From: Maledivibacter halophilus | GTDB lineage: Bacteria; Bacillota; Clostridia; Peptostreptococcales; Caminicellaceae | Assembly (NCBI RefSeq): GCF_900167445.1 | Contig: NZ_FUZT01000001.1 | Location: 765,363 to 829,362 of the forward strand | DNA length: 64,000 bases | Direction: 5' to 3' | Part shown: positions 56,378 through 63,857 of the stretch, one piece after another | How positions within the stretch are numbered: position 1 is the stretch's first letter | Layout of the letters: every line of letters starts with the position of its first letter | Translations under genes and position numbers: made by a program | Notes under the pieces: generated by a model | Databases searched by the model: none | What the model was told of the DNA's origin: nothing | The model's input: the letters and a program-made list of their open reading frames with translations, nothing else

Positions 56378-56808
56378 TGAATTATTTTGCTGAAATTGGA
56401 AAAGATAATGAATTGATTATTATTGTAGACAGTTCAAATTGCATTGTTTATAAATCTAACGTAAAACCTATTTCTAAATTTATGAACTTATATAATGAAA
56501 ATCAGTTTGATGATGAATATACAATTTATACATATCAGGCTGGAACTGCTTTAGCAGTATTATCTAGGATGATGAAAATAGAAAAGATTAATACAGTTAA
56601 ATTATCTAAGCCTGGTAAAGTATTGCTAGATAGTTATTCGGTTAAATATGAATTTAATGAAATTATAGATTTTGTTAAATCTTCATCTAATCCGAATAAA
56701 ATTTGTGGTATTGAAAAGAAATTAATAGAATTGGACGATTTGGATAAACAAATTGAACACTTAGTTAGCGTTGGAAAGAAAACGATTTATCAATGTAGTA
56801 TTAGATAG
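56377..56808 (+). CDS. DUF1893-like protein
   Basis: The 143-residue protein overlaps the stop of the upstream gene by one base (TAATG). Its pattern fits DUF1893 (TM1506-like): IIIVDSSNCIVYKSNVKPIS, then the helix YQAGTALAVLSRMMKIEKIN, then KVLLDSYSVKYEFNEII and an NKICGIEKKLIELDD end, where the family has a cysteine-methionine-glutamate segment. The fold is deaminase-like, with unknown biochemical role. Its tight coupling to the MalY-type gene suggests a part in the same pathway. Confidence 0.7.
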   Translation: MNYFAEIGKDNELIIIVDSSNCIVYKSNVKPISKFMNLYNENQFDDEYTIYTYQAGTALAVLSRMMKIEKINTVKLSKPGKVLLDSYSVKYEFNEIIDFVKSSSNPNKICGIEKKLIELDDLDKQIEHLVSVGKKTIYQCSIR

Positions 56809-56980
56809 AGAGGCGTTGTATAATCAATGTCGTTAGCTTAAGGCTATGCAAAGAAAACAAATTGAAAATTGAAAATATAGTACATATTTCAAATTGCTTG
56901 TTTACGCTCTTTAGTTCGATAAGGATGAATTATTGAGCGTAATTTTTTATCTAACTACAGTGAATTAATCTTAAAACTTA

Positions 56981-57100
56981 GAAGGGAAAATTGCATAATA
57001 TATATGGTATAGCTTTTAAAGTTTTAAAGAGAGGCTTATATAACTTACTAGGAACAAGGATGTTAAATATAGCAATATTAAAAGCCATTCATGAAAAGTA
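56981..57100 (+). repeat. Interspersed repeat R1 copy inside IE1
   Basis: GAAGGGAAAATTGCATAATATATATGG (split here over 56981-57007) followed by TTTAAAGTTTTAAAGAGAGG, related to the copies at 5545, 11620 and 13910. The right boundary is uncertain. The rest of the 56809-57189 gap has no gene. Confidence 0.55.
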
Positions 57101-57189
57101 AATAAAAAATTATTTGATAATGGAATTAATAAAATTTTGTAATAAGACAAATCCCTCAATAAATAAGATTTACAAAAAGGGGGATAATC

Positions 57190-57369
57190 ATGGAAGTAAT
57201 TTTACATGTTCCTAATCCAGAATATGCATCACAATTATTAACTGAACAGATATTTTACAACGTGAGAAATAAAATTGATGAATATGCCAAAAAAAATAAT
57301 TTATCTAACAATCATAAAAGAATTATATATGAGCAGTTAATTGAAGAGCTTGATAAGATTAGAGATTGA
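57190..57369 (+). CDS. Small protein of unknown function in IE1
   Basis: A 59-residue ORF with ATG preceded by AAGGGGGA. The sequence is helical and charged (PEYASQLLTEQIFYNVRNK, then KRIIYEQLIEELDKIRD). A hairpin terminator follows. Size and composition resemble the small recombination directionality factors that partner serine integrases, but it lies 2.1 kb from the element end, and similarity is not established. Confidence 0.65.
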   Translation: MEVILHVPNPEYASQLLTEQIFYNVRNKIDEYAKKNNLSNNHKRIIYEQLIEELDKIRD

Positions 57370-57444
57370 ATATTTTAATTTTTTTTAATCAAAAAATGGA
57401 CAAATAACGATTAAGTTCTATTTTAATAAAGATTCAAAAATATT

Positions 57445-57470
57445 TCACCAAAGATATTGGTGATTTCTTT
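57445..57470 (+). terminator. Rho-independent terminator
   Basis: TCACCAA and TTGGTGA arms, followed by TTTCTTT, after the small protein gene. Confidence 0.65.
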
Positions 57471-57510
57471 CGAGGCCTGACAAAAAGTTAAATAATTAAA
57501 ATTTAGAATG

Positions 57511-57777
57511 CTAGTCCAATTCTTCTGGTATACGAATTAAATAATGATATAAAAATAATATAGAAAATGCTAAAGGGTTTATAGAAATATTGTTTTCAAC
57601 AGTAAATAGCATATAACTCAGAAAGCATATAAATGAGATTGCAAAGATAGTGAATCTATATTTACCAATTGTTTTAAATTGCTTTATCAATTCTAATTTT
57701 AGTTTGAACTTTTTATCCAGAATATAAAGTACTAAAACCGGAATAAATGGACTAATTATCATAAGTGCTAAATTCAT
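57511..57777 (-). CDS. Small membrane protein, unknown
   Basis: An 88-residue protein with three hydrophobic segments (near 5-18, 40-58 and 68-82) and a KLKLELIKQFKTIGKYRF cytoplasmic loop. The ATG at 57777 follows GGGGTG. No family is recognised. It faces the small protein gene at 57190, and the two converge on a hairpin. Confidence 0.6.
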   Translation of the reverse strand: MNLALMIISPFIPVLVLYILDKKFKLKLELIKQFKTIGKYRFTIFAISFICFLSYMLFTVENNISINPLAFSILFLYHYLIRIPEELD

Positions 57778-58226
57778 AGGATACACCCCATTCAGTATAA
57801 TTATAGTTTTATTATATTGAAAAAATAGAAATGTTCATATTAGAATAAGAGTTAGGAGAGAAATTATTCATGTTTATATAATTTAAAAGAAAGCTTGTTT
57901 ATTTGATTAATTAGCTTTTAAGTCCCATAATCATTTTGGGCAATCACACATTAGTTTAGTAAAATAAAAACTAACAGGAGGTTGTCTGAAATGGGAAGTA
58001 AATAAATATTATTGTATAGTTATAAACTCTATCATATCTCTTTTTTAATTAAAGATATAGTAATTATAACATAGATTTAAAGAAAAATGGATATAAATAA
58101 CAAAAGTGTTAATTTACATAACAAGTGTAGTGAGCAAACATTAGATTTAAATCCTCTAAATAAGTTTATGAAATATTTTAAGTGATTTGACAAATACTAA
58201 TTTTAAATATTTTGGAGGCTGAAATA
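57778..58226. other. Intergenic region before the second gerAB
   Basis: It holds a strong AGGAGG-type site followed by a four-codon ORF (57991-58005, MGSK then stop), perhaps the start of a lost gene, and a TTGACA near 58198. The last 50 bases (ACAAATACTAATTTTAAATA) resemble the region before the gerAB at 34321. Confidence 0.45.
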
Positions 58227-59324
58227 ATGAAAAAGGAAGTTATTTCTGATAAGCAGGGGATAGGACTTATAGTTTTGTTTATAGTAGGTTCATCTTCAGT
58301 ATTTACACAAGGATTGGAGGCTAAAAAAGATTTATGGTTAGCTTTTATTTTAGGAGTAATTATGGTTTTACCTATGGTAATTATATATGCCCGGCTTCAT
58401 TATATTTTTTCGTATAAAGATTTATTTGATATTGTTGAAATTTGTTTTGGAAAGTTTATAGGAAAGATTATAATATTTTTATATGTTTGGTTTGTCTATT
58501 TTGCCGCTGGTGATATTTTGGTGAATTATGGTCAATTTATTAAAATCGTTAGTTTCGATGAAACACCTCAAATTATATTAATAATGTTTTTGGGTATACT
58601 ATGCATTTGGGGAATAAAGGAGGGAATTGAAAACTTAGGGCGACTAAGTGATATTTTTATCTATATATCTATTTTTGCTTTATTAATAATAGTGCTATTT
58701 TTAATTCCTGATATGAATATAAATAATTTACGCCCTGTACTTAGTGAAGGTATTAAACCAGTTTTAAAAGGTGCTTTTAGTGTATTTACATTTCCACTTG
58801 TTCAAATAGTAGTGTTTACTATGGCTTTTTCAAAATTCAAAAGAGCGAAATCTTCTTATAAAATTTATATTACAGGTTTATTGATAGGAGCAGTATATTT
58901 AGCTTTACTTTCTATAACTAATGTTTTAGTGCTAGGTGTAAATGCAGCAACAAGCACACTTTATCCTTCACGTTCTACGGTTGCCAGAATAGATATTGGT
59001 TATACAATACAAAGAATAGAAGTAGTTGCAACTACTATATTTATATTAGGGGGATTTATTAAAATAAGTTTATTATTGCTGTGTGCTTGTAAAGGAGTTG
59101 CTAAAATATTTGAGTTTAAAGATTATCGATTTATCATAACTCCTATTTCTTTACTGGCAATTAATTTATCTTATTTTCAGTATGAAGACGTAATATATTA
59201 TTTTGAATTCAATAGAAACATTTGGCCCTATTATCATCTTCCTTTTCAAGTAGTTTTTCCTATTGTTATATGGATTGCTGCTGAAATTAAGAAAAAACGC
59301 TTAGAAAGCAAATCAAATATGTGA
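58227..59324 (+). CDS. GerAB-type spore germination permease (orphan, in IE1)
   Basis: The ATG at 58227 follows TTGGAGG. The 365-residue membrane protein is a clear paralog of the one at 34321: both start with (V/I)ISDKQGI, share EAKKDLW, the phrase MNINNLRPVL and a C-terminal IWIAAEIKKK. GerAB proteins are germinant receptor subunits; no A or C partner is encoded nearby. It is the last gene of IE1 before its right junction, so it may be cargo acquired by duplication of the chromosomal copy or the reverse. Confidence 0.88.
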   Translation: MKKEVISDKQGIGLIVLFIVGSSSVFTQGLEAKKDLWLAFILGVIMVLPMVIIYARLHYIFSYKDLFDIVEICFGKFIGKIIIFLYVWFVYFAAGDILVNYGQFIKIVSFDETPQIILIMFLGILCIWGIKEGIENLGRLSDIFIYISIFALLIIVLFLIPDMNINNLRPVLSEGIKPVLKGAFSVFTFPLVQIVVFTMAFSKFKRAKSSYKIYITGLLIGAVYLALLSITNVLVLGVNAATSTLYPSRSTVARIDIGYTIQRIEVVATTIFILGGFIKISLLLLCACKGVAKIFEFKDYRFIITPISLLAINLSYFQYEDVIYYFEFNRNIWPYYHLPFQVVFPIVIWIAAEIKKKRLESKSNM

Positions 59325-59454
59325 AATATAAGATTTTTGATTTAGAATTATTAAATAAAATCTATTTTTTCTTATCTCTTAAATATCTGATACGATATGT
59401 TTGATTGATTATTAGAATTTTCTGTTTTTGGCGTGGTTATTAAAAAGTATATCA

Positions 59455-59504
59455 TTTTACGAATAGAAGTACATAGCATTATATATTGCATTAGTGAAAG
59501 ATTG
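59455..59504. other. Right attachment junction of IE1 (attR1)
   Basis: Element half-site 59455-59478 (TTTTACGAATAGAAGTACAT plus AGCA), core TT at 59479-59480, lipoprotein gene from 59481. The half-site is the near-complement of 41793-41816: TTTTAC-x-AATAG...CATAGC is shared between the arms. Confidence 0.8.
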
Positions 59505-59651
59505 GATTATTTCAGGATTTTTTTCAATATAACTTTTTTTAGCTGAATAACAAGTATAAGGTAAATATCCACCTTCTTTACCAATAGAGGCCACTATATA
59601 ACCAGCGCCTTCTTTTTCCATCATTGTGGCAGTTGGTTCGAAAAGAGTAAC
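59481..59651 (-). other. Middle piece of the split lipoprotein gene (57 codons)
   Basis: On the minus strand 59651-59481 reads VTLFEPTATMMEKEGAGYIV, then GKEGGYLPYTCYSAKKSY and NPEIIQSFTNAIY: exactly 57 codons without a stop. This is the second lobe of an NMT1/SsuA-type substrate-binding protein, where LFEPTA is typical. It has no start codon or stop of its own and cannot work as a gene. The 5' piece ends DY at 62412 and the 3' piece resumes with KGMNW at 41792. It lies between the two element junctions. Confidence 0.9.
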
Positions 59652-59675
59652 ATAGTCGTTTCTATGATACCACCA
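59626..59675. other. Left attachment junction of IE2 (attL2)
   Basis: Core AC at 59650-59651, gene side 59626-59649, element half-site 59652-59675 containing TATGATACCA. The recombinase stop is 26 bases beyond. Confidence 0.78.
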
Positions 59676-59700
59676 ATATAGACCCCAGTAATTTCAACCC

Positions 59701-61209
59701 TTATATTTTCAAGTATACATCTAAATTAAAATCATTTCTATCCGCATCTTTATTTTTATTATAAATAATCCTATCAATAATGTTTTTTAAGAATATATTT
59801 TTTCCTTCAGCATTAATACTATTATAATATGTTTTAATATACTCGATAGTATCATTAATCATTGGAATCCTATTTTCCTCAATATTCTTCGACTCATTTA
59901 GTAAAGATACTTTTTTCTTAAGAACTTCTAGATCTTCATTAGTATTATCTATCTTGGAAGACAAAGTATTCATTCTATTTAAAAAGGTATCATTATCATA
60001 AACTTCCTGCTCCAATAGATCATAAAGCTTTTCTTTTTGCTGATTGAGAGTATTAAGCTGCTTAATCTTTGATTGTATAGTATCCTTTAGAACTTTTAAC
60101 TCAGTATTGTTTGAGGTTTTTTTATTTCTTTTAAACTCAAATTTTATATTTTCCAATTCTTCAAGAACAATTTTTATAACACGTTCTTCAATCAAGTAAA
60201 TATAGCTGGACTTAAGCTTACCGCAATTTTTATAGCATCTAATGGTATCAGGCTTATTTTTACATGTCCTGATAGTCATAGTATTGCCGCAGCCACCACA
60301 TATAATAAGACCTGCCAGTGGGTTTCTTAGTTTTTTGCTAGTATGCTTTCTAGGATTATGTCTTTCTTTAGCAATTGACTGAGCCTTTTGAAAGGTTATC
60401 TCATCAATAATAGCCTCATGCTTACCATCAAAAATCAACCAGTTTTTCTTGTCCTGGAGTCTTGATATTTTCTTTCCTGAGTTATCATATTTAACCTTTT
60501 TCTTACCCCAAACAACCTTGCCAGTATAAACAGGATTTTTTAATAATGTTCGGATAGTAGTCTTTTCCCAATTCAAATTATTACTAGCATTTGGGATTTT
60601 ATTTTCAATCAGATACTTAGCAATTTTAGAATCTCCATAGTTCTTATTTACATACAAATCAAATATAAGCTTAACCACATTGGACTGCTTATCATTTGTT
60701 ATTAAACTATTATCTTTCTTTTCATATCCAAAGGGAGGAATAGCAGAAATATAATTTCCTTCTTCAAGACTTTTCATTCTGCCGCGAAGAAGACGCTTTT
60801 TAATTATTTTAAGTTCTCTTCTTGCCATAAATGCCTCAAACTCACTAAATTCCTCATCAAATTCATTGGCCAGATCATAGATCTTGCAAGGAGTAATAAT
60901 CTTGGTATCGAACTCCTTAAAAGTCTCAAGAATAAGCCCCTGCTCGCGCATATTCCCCCTGCCAAGCCTATCAATATCCATGACTAATACAGCTTCATAT
61001 TTATTATCTTCGACTTCATGGAGAAGCTCTAGCATCTTAGGGCGCCTAGCAATAGACTCTCCACTCACCACTTCTTCCTTTATATCCAAAACATTATAAT
61101 TATGTTTCTTAGCATAAGCCAATAGAGTAGTTCTATGCCTGCTTAATACTTCCTCCATAGACATATTTTCTTCAGCTCTGGATTTTCTAAGGTAAATACA
61201 TATCTTCAT
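59701..61209 (-). CDS. Large serine recombinase of IE2
   Basis: The 502-residue protein starts KICIYLRKSRAEENMSMEE, with the nucleophile serine at S10 in Y-L-R-K-S. The catalytic domain continues with VVSGESIARRPKMLELL, MDIDRLGRGNMREQG and FEAFMARRELKIIKKRL; the recombinase domain has ISAIPPFGYEKK; the zinc ribbon has CGGCGNTM and a later cysteine pair; a long coiled coil lies before the end. It resembles the integrases of sporulation-linked elements and phages. It is only distantly similar to the IE1 enzyme and lies 50 bases from the crossover. It appears intact. Confidence 0.95.
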   Translation of the reverse strand: MKICIYLRKSRAEENMSMEEVLSRHRTTLLAYAKKHNYNVLDIKEEVVSGESIARRPKMLELLHEVEDNKYEAVLVMDIDRLGRGNMREQGLILETFKEFDTKIITPCKIYDLANEFDEEFSEFEAFMARRELKIIKKRLLRGRMKSLEEGNYISAIPPFGYEKKDNSLITNDKQSNVVKLIFDLYVNKNYGDSKIAKYLIENKIPNASNNLNWEKTTIRTLLKNPVYTGKVVWGKKKVKYDNSGKKISRLQDKKNWLIFDGKHEAIIDEITFQKAQSIAKERHNPRKHTSKKLRNPLAGLIICGGCGNTMTIRTCKNKPDTIRCYKNCGKLKSSYIYLIEERVIKIVLEELENIKFEFKRNKKTSNNTELKVLKDTIQSKIKQLNTLNQQKEKLYDLLEQEVYDNDTFLNRMNTLSSKIDNTNEDLEVLKKKVSLLNESKNIEENRIPMINDTIEYIKTYYNSINAEGKNIFLKNIIDRIIYNKNKDADRNDFNLDVYLKI

Positions 61210-61791
61210 ATTATAGACACCACCTATTTAGATAATGGGCTTATTTAATTATATTGTTGTTGAGGTAAAAATATTAAGGTGGAAAAGAACAGTTAGCAGG
61301 ATATTATAGATTTGAATAAAGAGGCTGAGGAAGTGATATTAAAAGAATTATATATAGATAAACAACATTAAGATTTAAAATAAATTTTAAAGAAAATAAT
61401 AAATGCTTCTGAATTTTTTATTTTAAATTTATTGAACCTCAAAGTTGTTTATCTTTATTAGAAATAAAAAATATCAAAAAAATAATGTCATGCAGAATAT
61501 TTATATTTGTTAAGGTTATTTTTATTAAGATTTTCAAAAGATTCTTTATTATTCTTCTGAAATTTGTTCAAAAAATTTTCTCCACCATATTTATTTTTAG
61601 AATAATTGTCACTGATAAGATAGTCAGTAGATATTATATATATATATTGATTAAAAAAGGATATGGATTCTGTATTTTAAATATCAGAAGCAATAGAAGT
61701 TTATCTGAATAGTCAAAACTAATTTGTGATTATTAGGTTTTGAAAAAGTTATTTGACTATCCAGACGAATTGACAAGATAATTTATTCAAG
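61210..61791. other. AT-rich non-coding part of IE2
   Basis: I see no convincing gene in these 580 bases. An ORF of 75 codons at 61485-61712 lacks a ribosome site and is made of AT-codon residues (I, F, K), so it is probably chance. Confidence 0.5.
61421..61458 (+). repeat. 38-bp repeat, copy 2
   Basis: Matches 13781-13818 at 34 of 38 positions. Confidence 0.55.
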
Positions 61792-61926
61792 TTAAAATTT
61801 ACGATATTCTGTATGATCACAACTAGGGCATGGTGGAATAGTATTAGTATCATTATCAAACACTACTTGTCCACATTTTAGGCAGATGTAAGGACCGTTA
61901 CCTGTTTTTTCTCCTGCACTTGGCAT
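61792..61926 (-). CDS. Zinc-ribbon microprotein
   Basis: A 44-residue protein starting at ATG 61926 after GAGGAGGTG. It has two CxxC pairs, ICLKCGQ and PCPSCDH, with a rubredoxin-like or zinc-ribbon spacing. Strong ribosome site and clear motif make it a real gene. Small zinc-ribbon proteins of this kind are widespread in Clostridia, with no known single function. Within IE2 it could help the recombinase or be unrelated cargo. Confidence 0.8.
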   Translation of the reverse strand: MPSAGEKTGNGPYICLKCGQVVFDNDTNTIPPCPSCDHTEYRKF

Positions 61927-62147
61927 AAATCACACCTCCTCTAATTATCATATTTCTACAATTATAAAGAAAAACCTTCATACAAATAGTGACATAAAAA
62001 TACGAATTTAGATACGATTATAACAATAAAGTATCCAATTGAAACTGCATTAAAAAGTTAATTAAACAACAATTAACTTTTTTGCATGTAGTTATTGTTA
62101 TAGGACAATTCACATAGTTCATACAAATAAATAAGGAGGGATACCTG

Positions 62148-62276
62148 GTGGATAGGATTTTTTATACTGGGAAGATAACAAAGGGTGAACTCTCTGAGAG
62201 ATTAAATGAACTATTGAATAAATATTTAGATGAGTTATATAAAAATGATAAAGTAAAGATAGAAAAGGAGTCATAG
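62148..62276 (+). CDS. 42-residue small protein next to the right end of IE2
   Basis: GTG start at 62148, 8 bases after AAGGAGGG. The protein is helical and charged: MDRIFYTGKITKGELSERLN, then KYLDELYKNDKVKIEKES. A compact terminator overlaps its stop codon. It lies 135 bases from the right junction of IE2. Position and size make it a candidate directionality factor for the IE2 recombinase, a hypothesis without sequence similarity to support it. Confidence 0.65.
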   Translation: MDRIFYTGKITKGELSERLNELLNKYLDELYKNDKVKIEKES

Positions 62277-62292
62277 ACTCCCTATTTTTTTA
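62263..62292 (+). terminator. Rho-independent terminator
   Basis: GGAGTC-ATA-GACTCC stem followed by CTATTTTTTT; it overlaps the stop codon of the small protein gene. Confidence 0.85.
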
Positions 62293-62305
62293 TAAATACA
62301 TAGGT

Positions 62306-62355
62306 GAGGGAATTGCATAATTCTAACTTGGCAAAAGTACATAATATATATTACC
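62306..62355 (+). repeat. Left-end fragment of repeat R1 in IE2
   Basis: GAGGGAATTGCATAATTCTA, then ACTTGGCAAAAGTACATAAT, aligned with the left end of the copy at 11620 (GAGGAAATTGCATAACTCTA). The right part is missing. Confidence 0.6.
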
Positions 62356-62385
62356 TTTATTTGTAAAGATAAAAAATCTTTACTT

Positions 62386-62435
62386 GTATGGTATCATATG
62401 AATAGTAATACATAATCACCTTCACCACCTTTAAA
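62386..62435. other. Right attachment junction of IE2 (attR2)
   Basis: Element half-site 62386-62409 containing TGGTATCATA, core AC at 62410-62411, gene side 62412-62435. Confidence 0.78.
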
Positions 62436-62972
62436 AGCTCCAGCCATTACTGCAAACTGGATATCAGTTCTAACAGTAACATCTTTTCCAGGCTCTAGAC
62501 CATGTTTTCTAAGTACATATTCCAACGTCATCTCAGGCATTCCACCTTTTCTTCCTCCTATGATGGTTTTTCCATTAAGCATATCAAAGGTAAAGTTGTC
62601 GTTTTTTTCTCTTCCTACTAAGAATGAACCATCTCTTTGAGTAAGCTGTGCGAAATTTACTGCATAATCTTCTTTTCTCTGATTGTAAACATATACTGAT
62701 GCTTCTGGACCCATAAAACCTATGTCTGCCTGATTGGATAATAAAGCAGTCATTGTTTTATCGGCACCATTAGTATTTATGAGTTCTACTTTAAGACCTT
62801 CTTTTTCAAAAAATCCTTCCGTTAAAGCTACGTATTGAGGTGCATAAAATACTGAGTGAGTTACTTCTGCAACGGTAACCTTTGTAAGCTCTTTTTCGCC
62901 ACAACCTGTTAAAACTATAGAAAAAATTAGTATTGCAGACAATAACAAGGAAATGACTTTAAACTTTTTCAT
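62412..62972 (-). CDS. 5' piece of the split ABC-transporter substrate-binding lipoprotein gene
   Basis: The first 187 codons of an NMT1/THI5/SsuA-type substrate-binding lipoprotein. A signal peptide ends in the lipobox LTGC (C24). Then come VFYAPQYVALTEGFFEKEG, ALLSNQADIGFMGPEASVYV and GGRKGGMPEMTLEYVLRKHG. As it stands the frame runs 18 bases into IE2 and stops at 62394, giving a 192-residue truncated protein without the second lobe. The start follows GGAGGGA. Proteins of this family bind sulfonates, nitrate, thiamine precursors or similar small ligands outside the cell and pass them to an ABC permease, which is not in the window. Confidence 0.92.
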
Positions 62973-63202
62973 ATAAATCCCTCCATAATAAAATTTTGCC
63001 TATAATTTTATTATATTCACTATATTTTTAAAGGTTACAATTGAGTAGGTTATATAAAATTAATTGCTTGGGAAGAGCTATATAATAGATTTGCTAATAG
63101 AAGGCCCAATTAAGCCATGATAAATAAAACGTATGTTATATTTATCCCATATTGGGTATTAATAATATCAAAAGAAAGGTATAGGAATAGAGGAGGAATA
63201 TT

Positions 63203-63715
63203 ATGAGAAAAGATATTATTAAATTTGGTGGAAAACCAATAACATTAAGAGGTAGAGAAATCAAAGCTGGAGATATTGCCCAAAATTTTAGTGCAGTTAA
63301 TCAAGATTTATCTAAATTTAATTTTTATAACGATACGAAGGGAAAAATAAAGGTTATAAGTGTTGCACCTTCCATAGATACATCAGTTTGTTCCCTTCAA
63401 ACTACAACCTTTAATCAAAGGGCTTCAGAGTTTAAAGATGATGTTGAAATAGTTACTATTACAGTAGATTTGCCCTTTGCTCAAAAGAGATTTTGTGGAG
63501 CAAAGGGGATTGAGAATATTCAAGTAGTATCAGACCATAAGGACCTTGACTTTGGAGAAAAATATGGCTTTGTAATAGATGAAATGAGATTGCTTTCTAG
63601 AGGTATAGTTGTAGTAGATAGGGACAACACAGTTAAATATGTTGAATATGTTGAAGAAGTAACCAACGAACCCAATTATGAAAAAGCTTTGGAAGAGGTA
63701 AGGAAATTAATATAG
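63203..63715 (+). CDS. tpx: Thiol peroxidase (Tpx family)
   Basis: The 170-residue peroxiredoxin has the peroxidatic cysteine in PSIDTSVCSLQT (about 64), the resolving cysteine in KRFCGAKGIENIQVVSD (about 99), and length typical of Tpx. It reduces hydroperoxides in the cytoplasm with thioredoxin. An AGGAGGA box precedes the ATG. It is divergent from the split lipoprotein gene. Confidence 0.94.
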   Translation: MRKDIIKFGGKPITLRGREIKAGDIAQNFSAVNQDLSKFNFYNDTKGKIKVISVAPSIDTSVCSLQTTTFNQRASEFKDDVEIVTITVDLPFAQKRFCGAKGIENIQVVSDHKDLDFGEKYGFVIDEMRLLSRGIVVVDRDNTVKYVEYVEEVTNEPNYEKALEEVRKLI

Positions 63716-63735
63716 GATTTAATTTAATTATAGAA

Positions 63736-63778
63736 AAACACCACAGTCAAATAGAATCTTTTCTGCCTGTGGTGTTTA
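63736..63778. terminator. Hairpin between convergent genes
   Basis: AAACACCACAG and CTGTGGTGTTT arms separated by about 21 bases, between tpx and the histidine kinase gene. Confidence 0.75.
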
Positions 63779-63857
63779 ATATTGATACCAAAAAGAATTA
63801 CCAAGACCTCAAAAATCAAATCTTAAAATTACAAATGTCTACTTAAGCTTATTTGTA

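Larger units (their letters stand above)
41791..59480. mobile_element. IE1, 17.7 kb serine-recombinase element interrupting the lipoprotein gene
   Basis: The boundaries are set by three independent signs. The gene pieces on both sides join in frame at the shared TT. The two element ends, joined at that TT, form a 50-bp imperfect palindrome with 24-bp arms. An intact large serine recombinase lies at the left end. Cargo: 2H phosphoesterase, acetyltransferase, broken DUF5050 gene, two exported proteins, MerR regulator and dehydrogenase, RidA, DauR-type regulator, DcuC, MalY-type enzyme, DUF1893 protein, small proteins and GerAB. No capsid, tail, replication or conjugation genes were seen. Confidence 0.85.
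59650..62411. mobile_element. IE2, 2.76 kb serine-recombinase element interrupting the lipoprotein gene
   Basis: Gene pieces on both sides share ACATA at 59650-59654 and 62410-62414. Joining them at AC gives the codons GAT TAT GTT ACT CTT TTC in frame. The two element ends joined at AC form an imperfect palindrome with TGGTATCATA on one side and TATGATACCA on the other, about 12 bases from the core. Contents: one large serine recombinase, a zinc-ribbon microprotein, a 42-residue small protein, and otherwise non-coding DNA. Confidence 0.85.

Noticed and set aside
61485..61712. 75-codon ORF in IE2
   Set aside because: No ribosome site; composition is what random AT-rich DNA would give.
62394..62972. 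The 192-residue lipoprotein as a complete protein
   Set aside because: It lacks the second lobe needed for ligand binding, and its last codons are element DNA.
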